Positions 17,689-26,744 of a DNA stretch of 64,000 nucleotides are shown here, one piece after another; within the stretch, counting starts at the first letter, position 1; each line of letters opens with the position of its first letter. The position numbers and the translations under genes were made by a program. Source of the stretch: Spongiivirga citrea. Its GTDB lineage: Bacteria; Bacteroidota; Bacteroidia; Flavobacteriales; Flavobacteriaceae. The stretch spans positions 310,001 to 374,000 of the forward strand of contig NZ_JAABOQ010000004.1 of assembly GCF_010671565.1 (NCBI RefSeq), given 5' to 3'. The notes below the pieces were generated by a model. The model did not search any database. It had not been told where the DNA came from and worked only from the letters and a program-made list of their open reading frames with translations.

Positions 17689-19898
17689 CGCACTTCTTTT
17701 GTTGAGAATCCGTCATATTTAATAATATAGACTCCTCTATTATAAAAACCTTTATTACCCATACGCTCATAATGAAATTTATTCTCGACATACTCGGTTT
17801 CACCAATTAAATAAGAACTAGCTCTTAAGTTCTCATTGTACGCCAAACGTAAAAGAGTATCCATTGTTAGATCATATCCACGTACAGCCCACTTGCTAGG
17901 GGTTATATTGTATTGTTTTTTATATTCTTTTTCGAAAGAATTACTACCACCTGATATTCTTATGTTATCGACTGACGGAAAATGAAATGCCAAATTTGCC
18001 AAATGCTCATTCGCAACAATGTCTTCATCATAAAACTTTGCCTTTAAGGTTGTAAATAAGGTAATCTTAAATTCTTCTATCACAAAAGCATTTAATAATG
18101 ACGTAACATTTGCACCAAGCACTTGATTATCGGTTTCTAACAATACCCAATACTCCTTTTCTTGTACTAAAAGTTCTTCTAATGCATCCCGTTTTACAAA
18201 CTTTCCGCGCTTTTCCTCTTTCTCTTTTTCAGTTTGAGTAAGATCGATACTCATTGCATCAGGAAACTCAAGTAATAGTTGTTGTTTTACAGCTTCGTTT
18301 TCTTCATCTGCAATAATCAATAACTCGCGGTCGCCGATATTGTCTTTTATATACTTGACCATTTTAGCACGCAAGACGCTATTAGCCGGAGTTGTTTGAA
18401 ATACATTATCATATAGCTGTTCGTCTTTACTCCAAATTGGTGACATAATTGGGATATCAAGACTACTTAAGTGTCCTGCAACCTTATTTACGTTGCTCTG
18501 TAAAAATGGGCCAATTACGACATCTGTATCGGCGAAGTCTTTTATTAAAAGAATATCGTCAAGTTTCTTGTTTCTAAATTCGACGTCATATACGTCAACA
18601 TTTGTTGAAAGTCCAAGATCTTTTGCTTCTTCAACAGCCATTAATAAGCCTGAGTAAAAATCAAGAGTATTTGTGATAAGTTCATCATCTTTTATTTTAT
18701 CACGAGCATCACTTGGGTTGCTTAAATCTACTTGATTCAATTTAAATGGTAACATGACCGCAATAGTCGACGAATGCCCTAATTGAATACTGTCTTTCAA
18801 ATTAAAACGCTCTGTAAGCAATAGGTCCGTTACATTGAAATCGCCTTCGCTATTTTTCGGAATCTTTAAAATCATTCCTTCCTTTAATCCTCCTAACTTA
18901 TCTATTTCCGGGTTAAGCAAACGAATAATCTCCTCTTCAATACCTAGTTTTACTTTTAAACGATAAAAACCTTCCGCCTTTTTAACTTCGTAATAATGAT
19001 AGTCTTCATCTACTTGATCAGTCTCACTAGCAGATTTATTTGGCACAAGAATGAGCTCTCCGTCCTTAAGCATTTCACCCATTTGGGGGTTATACAATGC
19101 CAACTCTTCTTGGGTTATTCCAAATTTATATGCTACCCTCCACTTGCCTTCTTGAGGAAGTACGATATACTCCACAAGATCAACATCGCCAAAGGGATTA
19201 TCCTCTACTTGAATATACTCAGGAATTTGTAATCGATCTCCTCTTTTCAATTCGGCGCCGTATAAAAATCGATTGTATTTTTTAATAGAATCAATTGCAA
19301 TATTAAAGCGTTGTGATAAGCTAAAAAGTGTTTCTCTCTTTTTCGCTTTATGCTTTTTAAAGCCAACAAGTGAATCTTTAAATTTTGGTTGCATCGAAGA
19401 CAACAACTGACCACTGGCATTTTTAACCGTATCAGTAGCTACCACAGGAGTATCTGCACCGACAGGTATACTTACTGTTTTAACAGCTTCTTCTTGGTAT
19501 TTTGGTATTTTGATTATACTCCCTTTTTGCAATTCGCCAGTATATAGCGTTGGATTGTGTTTTTTAATATCCTCGACAGATATCTTAAACTTTTGCGCAA
19601 TACCAAAAATGGTCTCCTTTCGTCTTACCTTATAATCCGAAAAAGTTACTGTACGCTTCTTTATTTTGTCACCCAAAATAGAATTAGAAGGAATTAAAAG
19701 CACCATCGTCGTGTCGATGCCTTCTTTCGCTTTCGGATTCAATTTGATGATATCAAACGGGCTTACTTTATAGGCCCTTGCAATTGTCTCCAATGTTTCA
19801 TTCGCTTGAACGCGATGTCTTCTGTAAGTCTCGTCTTGTGCATTGGATAATTGAAATCCTAAGAATAGCACAAGGACAAAAGTGAAAACTTTATTCAT
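17685..19898 (-). CDS. LysM-repeat protein with type 1 periplasmic binding-protein fold
   Basis: Exported protein of 737 residues. The ATG at 19898 (MNKVFTFVLVLFLGFQLSNA) gives the signal peptide; an in-frame ATG at 19913 lies within the end of guaA and is less likely. The N-terminal half holds five LysM-like modules (about 25-70, 85-135, 175-225, 240-285, 295-345; for example YKVRRKETIFGIAQKFKIS) expected to bind peptidoglycan. The C-terminal half (about 380-737) resembles the ligand-binding domain of amino-acid ABC transporters (TIAVMLPFKLNQ, ADTDVVIGPFLQSNVNKVAG). The combination is typical of Bacteroidota, where its role in the envelope is unknown. It follows guaA by 5 nt. Confidence 0.87.
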   Translation of the reverse strand: MNKVFTFVLVLFLGFQLSNAQDETYRRHRVQANETLETIARAYKVSPFDIIKLNPKAKEGIDTTMVLLIPSNSILGDKIKKRTVTFSDYKVRRKETIFGIAQKFKISVEDIKKHNPTLYTGELQKGSIIKIPKYQEEAVKTVSIPVGADTPVVATDTVKNASGQLLSSMQPKFKDSLVGFKKHKAKKRETLFSLSQRFNIAIDSIKKYNRFLYGAELKRGDRLQIPEYIQVEDNPFGDVDLVEYIVLPQEGKWRVAYKFGITQEELALYNPQMGEMLKDGELILVPNKSASETDQVDEDYHYYEVKKAEGFYRLKVKLGIEEEIIRLLNPEIDKLGGLKEGMILKIPKNSEGDFNVTDLLLTERFNLKDSIQLGHSSTIAVMLPFKLNQVDLSNPSDARDKIKDDELITNTLDFYSGLLMAVEEAKDLGLSTNVDVYDVEFRNKKLDDILLIKDFADTDVVIGPFLQSNVNKVAGHLSSLDIPIMSPIWSKDEQLYDNVFQTTPANSVLRAKMVKYIKDNIGDRELLIIADEENEAVKQQLLLEFPDAMSIDLTQTEKEKEEKRGKFVKRDALEELLVQEKEYWVLLETDNQVLGANVTSLLNAFVIEEFKITLFTTLKAKFYDEDIVANEHLANLAFHFPSVDNIRISGGSNSFEKEYKKQYNITPSKWAVRGYDLTMDTLLRLAYNENLRASSYLIGETEYVENKFHYERMGNKGFYNRGVYIIKYDGFSTKEVR

Positions 19899-19903
19899 AA
19901 ATT

Positions 19904-21436
19904 TTATTCCCATTCAATAGTTGCTGGCGGCTTTGAGCTAATATCATATACTACTCTATTAACGCCTTTTACCTTATTTATTATTTCGTTCGATATTTTT
20001 TGAAGGAACTCATATGGTAAATTCACCCAATCGGCAGTCATACCATCGGTACTTTCTACAGCGCGCAACGCAACGCACTTTTCATATGTACGTTCGTCAC
20101 CCATCACTCCGACGCTATTAACTGGCAATAACATTGCACCTGCCTGCCAAACAGCATCATACAAACCATGTTCTTTCAGTCCGCTCACAAAAATATGGTC
20201 TACTTCTTGTAAAATAGCCACTTTTTCAGCGGTAATATCTCCCAATATACGAATTCCTAGTCCTGGTCCTGGAAATGGATGTCTTCCTAGTAACTCAGCA
20301 TCAATACCTAAAGATGCACCTACTCGCCTAACCTCATCTTTAAAAAGCATTTTCAAAGGTTCGACAATTTTCAATTTCATATAATCTGGTAATCCACCAA
20401 CATTGTGGTGACTCTTTATAACTGCCGACGGTCCGCCAGAAGCCGAAACTGATTCAATGCGATCTGGGTAAATGGTACCTTGACCCAACCATTTCGCATC
20501 TTCGATTTTATGTGATTCATCATCAAAAACCTCAATAAAGCTTTTTCCGATGATTTTACGCTTTCCTTCAGGATCAGACTCTCCTGCTAAAGCTTTCAAA
20601 AAACGTGCCGAAGCATCTACACCTTTAACATTAAGTCCCATTCCTTCGTACTGCTTGAGTACGTTTTTAAACTCGTTTTTACGAAGCAATCCATTATTTA
20701 CGAAAATACATTGCAGGTGTTTTCCGATAGCTTTGTTCAGTAAAACAGCGGCTACAGTCGAATCTACTCCTCCTGACAATCCGAGGATCACTTTCTCATT
20801 TCCAATCTCATCTTTGAGTTCCTGAACTGTAGTTTCTACAAACGCATCTGGTGTCCAATCTTGTTTTAATCCTGCAATTTTTACAAGGAAATTTTCAAGC
20901 AATTTTGTTCCATCCTTCGAATGATATACTTCTGGGTGAAATTGAATGGCATAGGTTTCTTCTCCTTCAATTCTGTATGCTGCATTTTCAACATCTGCCG
21001 TACTAGCAAGTTGAACAGCATTCGTAGGAAGCTCTTTAATTGTATCAGAATGGCTCATCCACACTTGGCTTCCTGCCTGTATACCTTCAAAGAAAAGCTC
21101 GTTATTTTTTATTGACGCTAGATTAGCGCGACCGTACTCTCTCGTATTCGACTCCTCAACACGTCCTCCATTAAAATGCGCTAAGTATTGAGCCCCGTAG
21201 CAAACACCCAATAATGGAATTTTACCTTTTATTTTTGATAAATCGGGATGTAGTGTATTTTCACCGCGAACGGAAATCGGAGAGCCCGATAAAATAACTG
21301 CTTTAAAAATGGATAAATCTTCTGGAACTTTATCATAAGGCTTAATCTCACTATAAATATTAAGCTCTCGAACTCTTCGGGCAATAAGCTGGGTGTATTG
21401 CGAACCGAAGTCTAAAATAAGGACGTTGTCTTGCAT
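19904..21436 (-). CDS. guaA: GMP synthase (glutamine-hydrolysing)
   Basis: Converts XMP to GMP using glutamine and ATP, the last step of guanine nucleotide synthesis. The open frame starts with TTG at 21442; the ATG at 21436 ([20 protein letters not shown]) is the normal start and gives 510 residues. Domains in order are a class I glutamine amidotransferase (about 1-195; nucleophile in [10 protein letters not shown], His/Glu in QFHPEVYHS), the ATP-pyrophosphatase (P-loop [12 protein letters not shown]) and the C-terminal dimerisation domain ending [11 protein letters not shown]. It is the first gene of a likely unit with the LysM protein, osmC and DUF922. Confidence 0.97.
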   Translation of the reverse strand: MQDNVLILDFGSQYTQLIARRVRELNIYSEIKPYDKVPEDLSIFKAVILSGSPISVRGENTLHPDLSKIKGKIPLLGVCYGAQYLAHFNGGRVEESNTREYGRANLASIKNNELFFEGIQAGSQVWMSHSDTIKELPTNAVQLASTADVENAAYRIEGEETYAIQFHPEVYHSKDGTKLLENFLVKIAGLKQDWTPDAFVETTVQELKDEIGNEKVILGLSGGVDSTVAAVLLNKAIGKHLQCIFVNNGLLRKNEFKNVLKQYEGMGLNVKGVDASARFLKALAGESDPEGKRKIIGKSFIEVFDDESHKIEDAKWLGQGTIYPDRIESVSASGGPSAVIKSHHNVGGLPDYMKLKIVEPLKMLFKDEVRRVGASLGIDAELLGRHPFPGPGLGIRILGDITAEKVAILQEVDHIFVSGLKEHGLYDAVWQAGAMLLPVNSVGVMGDERTYEKCVALRAVESTDGMTADWVNLPYEFLQKISNEIINKVKGVNRVVYDISSKPPATIEWE

Positions 21437-21643
21437 GCGCAAAAATAGGATTTAGTTTTAATGTGCGAAAGCTGAAAAGTTGGAAAATGCGGAGTGTTTT
21501 TACATACTTTTTAACATACAAACTATGCGACCTGGGTTCAATGGATATTCCCGGAAACTGGTGAAAAATATCTTTAACCCTTTTAAAGTGGTTCTCGATA
21601 TAATCCCTATAGCTGTAAGGACCAGTCCAACTGCCAATTCATG

Positions 21644-22282
21644 CTAATCCAACAAATCCAATTCCATCGCGGTCTTAACCAGACCCACACTATTCCGTGC
21701 TCCTAACTTACTCATGAGGTTCATCCGATGTGTCTCAACGGTTTTAGCACTCACAAATAGTTTATCCGCGATTTCCTGTGTGGTTAATTCCTCTGATATG
21801 GCTTGCAATACTTCCTTTTCCCTGCGAGTTAACTTGGTGAATAGGGTTTTTTCCTTTTTCTGTCCCAAGCTTTGATTTAGTAATTTCTTTTGAATGTCTT
21901 TTTGTAAATACTGTTCTCCTGATAAAACCGTTTTAAAGGCTTCCAACAATTCTATCTTATCTGTATTCTTTAGTAAATAGCCGTGCGCTCCGTTTTTCAA
22001 AATACGTTTTACAAATGAGGTGTCTTCATAATTGGTAATAGCGATTATCTTTAAGTCTTTACTCGATTTTAATACCGTCTTACATAAATCGATACCATTG
22101 ATATCGGGCAAATTAATATCCAATAACAGGACATCTGGTGCATCATTTTTTATGCTCTCCAGCGTTTCATTTCCTGTTTGATAGGTAGCGACAACCTCAA
22201 TTTCTTTCGTATCTGCCAACATGGCGGCAATACCCTTCGCTACCATTACATGATCATCGGTTATTGCTATTTTAGTTATCAT
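21644..22282 (-). CDS. NarL/FixJ-type response regulator
   Basis: 212-residue two-component regulator. The receiver domain (1-120) has the acidic pocket Asp9-Asp10 in ITDDH and the phosphoacceptor Asp55 in VLLLDINLPDING. The LuxR-type helix-turn-helix is near 145-205 (LTRREKEVLQAISEELTTQE, LFVSAKTVETHRMNLMSKLG). Its ATG overlaps the end of the sensor kinase gene by 11 bp, so the two are co-translated partners. The twin palindromes at 24973 and 26601 are plausible but unproven binding sites. Confidence 0.95.
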   Translation of the reverse strand: MITKIAITDDHVMVAKGIAAMLADTKEIEVVATYQTGNETLESIKNDAPDVLLLDINLPDINGIDLCKTVLKSSKDLKIIAITNYEDTSFVKRILKNGAHGYLLKNTDKIELLEAFKTVLSGEQYLQKDIQKKLLNQSLGQKKEKTLFTKLTRREKEVLQAISEELTTQEIADKLFVSAKTVETHRMNLMSKLGARNSVGLVKTAMELDLLD

Positions 22283-24149
22283 CGAGTGTGTTTTTTAATA
22301 TTTCGATTACATAGGAAGTGCCTTTATCAGTGGAGTCGACATCAATCGTCGCATTTAAATAATCGACACGTGATTGAATATTTTTGAGCCCAATACCTCC
22401 ACTACTGGTTGCTTCTGTGTCAAAACCCTTACCATCATCTTCGACTGATATTTGAATCATTTCGTTAATGGTGCTTAGCTGTACATTTATCTCGCTTCCC
22501 TCGGAATGTTTAATACTGTTGCCTACCAACTCCTGAATGATTCTAAATATATTCAGTTCGCTTTTTTTCGAAACCTCGATCATCTCACCAATATGAAAGA
22601 ACGAAATATCTATTGGATGTAGGTTATTCATTTTCTCAGTGAATTCGTAAAGCGCTTCAATTAAATTAAAATCTTCTAAAGATGGTGGTATTAAATTATG
22701 TGAAATAGCCCGAACCTGCTCACAAGATCGATCGATCATATTCATAGCTTCCTCTATGGTCTTTGAATTAGTATCTAATAATGTAGAAAGTTTGAACTTG
22801 ATAGCGGATAGATCTCCATTTACTCCATCATGTAATTCCTGAGCAATACGATGTCGTTCTTTTTCCTCTCCTTCAATAAGAGACTCCAAGGTTTTTACTT
22901 GATGTTCTCTTTTTAGGGCCAATATCTCTTGGTCTTTTCTTTTTTGTCGTTGTCGAAATGAGAATAAGACTAATAGTATCCCAGCTAAAGCGGATACAGT
23001 TATTATACTGAGTATGCTAGTTCTCGATTTACTTTTTTGAAGCGCTAATTGTTGTTCTGCTATTTCTTTATCCTTTCTTTCCGCTTCATATTTAGTTTCA
23101 AGCTCATTAATTGCTTTTACCTTTTCAATATTGTAAAGTGAGTCTTTTAAGTTTTTATGTTGTTCATAAAACTTTAATGATTCAGGGGCACCTTTTAGGC
23201 TATGTGCCTTGGCCAAATACAATAGTGCTTTAGTTTTAATTTCGGTAGCACCAGATTTTTCCGCCATACTAAGAGCCTTAGTAAGGTTACTTATTGCTAC
23301 CTCATAATTCTTTAATTGGATATGAGAATTACTTAGATTTAAGAGGAGGTCCGTTTCAAAATATTGATCATTTATTTCTTCGCCTAATTTAAGTGCACTC
23401 TCATAAAACGAAATAGCCTCTCTAAAAGATGAAGTATAATAGTAATATTCACCAAAATTTCGTTGACTAAAAAAATTAAGTCTTGGGAAATCGCCAGTTT
23501 TTGAAACACTATCCTGTTGCCTAAAATAGCCAAATGCTTTTTCAAATTGTTCTTTATACAAATAAGCTAGGCCCAAATCTCCCAAACTTATTCCCAATAA
23601 TTCTGGATTTTCGGGGGTGATTTTTTCAATTCCTTGATTCAAATATTCGATTTGCTTATCTGGTTGGTTTAAGCTTCCGAATAAAGATGAGAGATTGATA
23701 TATGTATTAGCTAGCGCGTTGTTATCTTGAGCTTGTTCCAAAAACTCAATTGATTTCAAATAGTATTCCGGGGCCTTTTCAAGATCCCCTTTAAATTGAT
23801 ATACATTCCCAATATTAATGTAAGTAACACCTTTCCCGCGGACATCTTTAGCTAAATCACTAAGAGGCAGTGCCTTTTCGTAATAATAGATCGCAGAATC
23901 GTAGTTAGACATATCGCTATGCACTATACCAGAATACATTGTGGCTTTAAAAGCACCCGTAGGAAAATCGATCTTATTACTTAATTGAAATGCTTTCTTA
24001 TAAATTGATAAAGCTTTCTTGGGTTCCTTAGCCTCGTATGAATAAGCCTCATCCAATAGTTTTTTTACAACAGTCGAATCTTCTGTATTACTTTGACCAT
24101 AGATAATAACAGGAATCAAACAACATATGAAAACTAATTTTCGCAACAT
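22272..24149 (-). CDS. TPR-domain sensor histidine kinase (HisKA_3 type)
   Basis: 625-residue inner-membrane sensor. A signal peptide (to about 18, ending IIYGQ) leads into tetratricopeptide repeats (about 40-330; SAIYYYEKALPLSD, NVYQFKGDLEKAPEYYLKSI). There follows a coiled segment, one transmembrane helix (about 375-397) and the kinase core. The H-box EGEEKERHRIAQELHDGVNG places the phosphorylated His near residue 439. The N-box is LVGNSIKHSEG, with G-boxes DDGKGFD and GGIGLKNIQSRV. The extracytoplasmic TPRs probably sense a protein or peptide signal. It partners the response regulator with which it overlaps. Confidence 0.93.
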   Translation of the reverse strand: MLRKLVFICCLIPVIIYGQSNTEDSTVVKKLLDEAYSYEAKEPKKALSIYKKAFQLSNKIDFPTGAFKATMYSGIVHSDMSNYDSAIYYYEKALPLSDLAKDVRGKGVTYINIGNVYQFKGDLEKAPEYYLKSIEFLEQAQDNNALANTYINLSSLFGSLNQPDKQIEYLNQGIEKITPENPELLGISLGDLGLAYLYKEQFEKAFGYFRQQDSVSKTGDFPRLNFFSQRNFGEYYYYTSSFREAISFYESALKLGEEINDQYFETDLLLNLSNSHIQLKNYEVAISNLTKALSMAEKSGATEIKTKALLYLAKAHSLKGAPESLKFYEQHKNLKDSLYNIEKVKAINELETKYEAERKDKEIAEQQLALQKSKSRTSILSIITVSALAGILLVLFSFRQRQKRKDQEILALKREHQVKTLESLIEGEEKERHRIAQELHDGVNGDLSAIKFKLSTLLDTNSKTIEEAMNMIDRSCEQVRAISHNLIPPSLEDFNLIEALYEFTEKMNNLHPIDISFFHIGEMIEVSKKSELNIFRIIQELVGNSIKHSEGSEINVQLSTINEMIQISVEDDGKGFDTEATSSGGIGLKNIQSRVDYLNATIDVDSTDKGTSYVIEILKNTLDDN

Positions 24150-24245
24150 ATTAAAGTCTTAAGCATTTGAGAGAAAGATGTTACAAGAGGGAATAGGCGA
24201 AACATCTTATTATTAAAAGTACGAATTTGATTGTTAATGTTTTAT

Positions 24246-24923
24246 TTAATAGTTATTTATCATTGATTTTTCATAACGCTCATTATCAGCTGATATTAAA
24301 TATTGTTGGTCGTAGCCTTTTATAGGAAACGGCATAAATCCATTCGGAAACTCTTGTAGAACCTCGGGATGTTGACTATAAAAGATCACAAGCAATGTTC
24401 CATCTGGTAAGGAGGCTACCTCCCAATATCCAGGAATTTTCTGCTCATCTTTATCGAAACTTCCCATTCCTGGTACGCTAATGCTAATCCAACTTGTAGT
24501 AATATGAAGAAATGTTCCATTTTGATAAAACAGTACGTTAGTCGAAGAATTTGCCGATCCGGTGCCTGTCACACCACCAGAAAATTCGTTTTTGCTAGTA
24601 TAAAAAGATGCGTTTGACAGATACTGTCTAAATGCTTTTGCTTTATCTGAATCGAATTGCATTTGACCGATGTCATCGCCTAAAATTTTTCTAATAGCCT
24701 CATGACCTTCGGCCAAATTTTCCGGATAAGGTTTTTGATTTGCTTTCATGTTTTGACTTTTTCTCAGTTTTTTATTTGTTTTGGCTACCGTTAACTCATT
24801 AGCAGATTGATTGTGAGTTTTAGAAGCTATTACTTCTTCTTTCTCTTGGGCACCACAGCTCATTATTGTAAAAAGAATAATTACCAATGTTGCTTTTAAT
24901 GGTGCCGCATTTATGTAGTACAT
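24246..24923 (-). CDS. Unrecognised lipoprotein, 225 residues
   Basis: Not recognised. The longest frame starts with TTG at 24959; the ATG at 24923 gives a lipoprotein signal MYYINAAPLKATLVIILFTI then MSC with Cys23. The mature protein has a basic linker (TNKKLRKSQNMKANQKPYP) and then a beta-rich domain of about 150 residues with FYQNGTFLHITTSWISISVP and PGYWEVASLPDGTLLVIFYS. The latter pattern resembles small beta-barrel/lipocalin-like domains, but this is only an impression. It lies 96 bp upstream of the kinase gene on the same strand, and its own upstream region contains the twin palindrome at 24973-25014. Confidence 0.75.
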   Translation of the reverse strand: MYYINAAPLKATLVIILFTIMSCGAQEKEEVIASKTHNQSANELTVAKTNKKLRKSQNMKANQKPYPENLAEGHEAIRKILGDDIGQMQFDSDKAKAFRQYLSNASFYTSKNEFSGGVTGTGSANSSTNVLFYQNGTFLHITTSWISISVPGMGSFDKDEQKIPGYWEVASLPDGTLLVIFYSQHPEVLQEFPNGFMPFPIKGYDQQYLISADNERYEKSMINNY

Positions 24924-24972
24924 ATTTAATGTGTTTGTTTTTGCAAGGTTGGAATACAATAGAGAATATATG

Positions 24973-25014
24973 TAAGGGTTAAACCTGAGATTAAAATTTC
25001 AGGGTATTCCCTGA
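24973..25014. promoter_or_regulatory. Twin-palindrome element, copy 1
   Basis: TAAGGGTTAAACCTGA (24973-24988, imperfect) and TCAGGGTATTCCCTGA (24999-25014, perfect 6-bp arms around TATT) have centres 26 bp apart. The element lies 50 bp upstream of the lipoprotein gene at 24923 and 5 bp after the subtilase stop. The 42-bp stretch 24975-25016 matches copy 2 at 26603-26644 at 36 of 42 bases by hand alignment. Confidence 0.65.
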
Positions 25015-25018
25015 GAAA

Positions 25019-25753
25019 CTATCCATAGGCAAATCCCTGTTCCTTTGGAATATGATTTAGTCCTTTGGGTGATAATATTATCTCATCTTCTAGGATTCCT
25101 AAAATCTGTTCAAAGTTACTTCCTCCCCTGTAGGATAAATTTTCAGTCATTTTTTTAGATAAGTAAGCGCTAAAACGCGCTGTAGCTGTACTACAACTAA
25201 TTCGAGCTGGTTTTTCAGCGGTGCCACCAAAAATGGAAAAACCCAAGGTTTTGGTAGTTGGCTTGATTGATAGATGATTAGGTATTGTTCCGTCAATAGT
25301 AGTTCCTACTATTGGGATCGTATATTTCTCATGAATTAGCGGATTCAAGAAAGGGGAATCGTTTCCTGCAGAAATGCATATAGTAATCCCATTTTCCCTA
25401 GCTTTTTTATATACTCTACGCAGTGCATGTGGTAATGATTTTCCCTTTATTACTTCTAGACAAATACAAATGATTGAACATTGATGTTCGATAGCCCGCT
25501 CAATATTTTTAGCTAAAAGAGCAAGATTCTTCATGTTAGATTCATACTTGGGATAAAATGGAAAAACCAAAATATCAGCATTTACATTTTCAGATTTGAT
25601 AACGCGAATCATCTTGTCGGCATGTCTCCTAAATTCAGGAACTCCGAAAAAATCGGAGTCCCATGAATAGGTAATCTGAGGATGATGATGAACCCTTACC
25701 TGTTCGTATGTTGAACGAGGGAAGCCATCGATTAATGCGATTTTAGGTTTCAT
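25019..25753 (-). CDS. Stand-alone subtilisin-like (S8) protein without signal peptide
   Basis: 244-residue protein with a degenerate subtilase fold. Candidate catalytic residues appear in the S8 order: Asp9 in KIALIDGFP, His44 in FRRHADKMIRVI, oxyanion Asn131 in ICISAGND and Ser188 in GTAEKPARISCSTATARFSA. The surrounding signatures are weaker than in typical subtilases, where HGTxVA and GTSMAxP are expected. It has no signal peptide, pro-domain or sorting domain, so it should act in the cytoplasm or on its partner. It lies 3 nt after the gene at 25757-26419 and is almost certainly co-translated with it. Family membership is fairly confident; activity is not. Confidence 0.7.
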   Translation of the reverse strand: MKPKIALIDGFPRSTYEQVRVHHHPQITYSWDSDFFGVPEFRRHADKMIRVIKSENVNADILVFPFYPKYESNMKNLALLAKNIERAIEHQCSIICICLEVIKGKSLPHALRRVYKKARENGITICISAGNDSPFLNPLIHEKYTIPIVGTTIDGTIPNHLSIKPTTKTLGFSIFGGTAEKPARISCSTATARFSAYLSKKMTENLSYRGGSNFEQILGILEDEIILSPKGLNHIPKEQGFAYG

Positions 25754-25756
25754 AAA

Positions 25757-26419
25757 TTAACCTCCGCATTTCATTAATTCAATATTGAACACCTGGCCCA
25801 AACCTCCGGTCGTAACATTTCCGCCATTTTCAAATTCACCATCGATCTCACAGCCTTGATGTATTCCGTAAAGTAATACGGCTCCTAAAACCGCAAGGCC
25901 AGATACCGCTACTATAGTAACACAAACCGCCACAGTAATAGATACCGCCACTACTTCATTGATTACAATACCCCGTCTTAATATTGCGTTATTCATCGGG
26001 TTTATAACATTGAATAGTTTCAGTGCATCAGCACCTTGCAATCTTAATGTAAAGGGTTGTCTTGACTTTATATACCCCGTAGCAAGACTATACCAGTTTC
26101 TATCTCCAAAAATTACTACAGGCTTAACCGACGGAGCAGTTGCTACCTTTGAATACACCTTTAGCTTGTATCGACATTTGCTAAAAGGTCCGTTTGTCCA
26201 CATTACATGAATTTCTTGATTCCCTGTGGCGTTGGCCCTAGGTGCTTTAATAACATTAAAGGTTGCCACACCAGAATGACCAGAGGCCGGGGTTATGGTA
26301 AAATGAGAAAACTTTTGCCCTGATGGAATTTTGATTTTGATTTTATCGACTCCTGCCCCACTTAAAATGTTAGTGCTATTTCCGTGTGATTTTGTTTTGT
26401 TATAAATAATTGTTGCCAT
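25757..26419 (-). CDS. Unknown protein with beta-rich N-terminus and long hydrophobic segment
   Basis: Not recognised. The 220-residue product has no N-terminal signal peptide. Residues 1-145 look beta-rich (DKIKIKIPSGQKFSHFTITP, EIHVMWTNGPFSKCRYKLKV). Residues 151-185 are strongly hydrophobic (VAVSITVAVCVTIVAVSGLA), long enough for one long or two tight membrane helices. A short Gly-rich tail carries Cys190 and ends MKCGG with Cys218. It is the first gene of a two-gene unit with the S8-like protein 3 nt downstream, so it may be its substrate, activator or target. A membrane-active peptide precursor or effector is one speculation; nothing in the sequence proves it. Confidence 0.7.
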   Translation of the reverse strand: MATIIYNKTKSHGNSTNILSGAGVDKIKIKIPSGQKFSHFTITPASGHSGVATFNVIKAPRANATGNQEIHVMWTNGPFSKCRYKLKVYSKVATAPSVKPVVIFGDRNWYSLATGYIKSRQPFTLRLQGADALKLFNVINPMNNAILRRGIVINEVVAVSITVAVCVTIVAVSGLAVLGAVLLYGIHQGCEIDGEFENGGNVTTGGLGQVFNIELMKCGG

Positions 26420-26744
26420 TGTATAAAGTTTTAAATGATTAAATAAATATGAATAAGGATGGAGGATTTAATCGAGCTGTAATTCGATCAGAATACTGCC
26501 CCTGCATACTTGATGAGTTGAAGGCTGTTTAGCTTTTTCATTGAACTGTTTTATTGATTAATAGCTGGTTGCAAGCTATCTCGATAACAAGAAAAAAGAG
26601 TCAGGGTAATACCTGAGATTGAAAATTCAGGGGATTCCCTGATAGAAGCAAAGGCTAGCCGTAAAGAAAATCCGATGAAGCGTGCATGGTATGGGTTAAT
26701 GCAAGAAAATGGGTATATTTAAGTAAAACCAACCACCAATACTG
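26420..26744. other. 325-bp divergent intergenic region
   Basis: Separates the two-gene subtilase cassette from the TPR/LuxR regulator. It holds a small inverted repeat ATCGA/TCGAT (26471-26488), a 6-bp hairpin ATAGCT/AGCTAT (26561-26579), the second twin-palindrome element (26601-26642) and, near the plus-strand gene, TATATTTA (26714-26721), which is close to a -7 box. No open frame or RNA gene was recognised in it. Confidence 0.6.
26601..26642. promoter_or_regulatory. Twin-palindrome element, copy 2
   Basis: TCAGGGTAATACCTGA (26601-26616) and TCAGGGGATTCCCTGA (26627-26642), with centres again 26 bp apart, as in copy 1. It lies 103 bp upstream of the TPR/LuxR gene (plus) and 182 bp upstream of the subtilase cassette (minus). 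Two dyads with identical phasing suggest a dimer-of-dimers operator for a LuxR-type or similar regulator. Confidence 0.65.

Noticed and set aside
21437-21447. CAAAAATA (minus-strand TATTTTTG) as the guaA promoter box
   Set aside because: It ends only 3 nt before the guaA ATG, which would leave no leader; the real promoter was not identified.
24973-26642. Twin palindromes as ends of an insertion sequence or attachment sites
   Set aside because: No transposase or integrase lies between them and both copies are in the same orientation next to gene starts, so regulatory sites are more likely.
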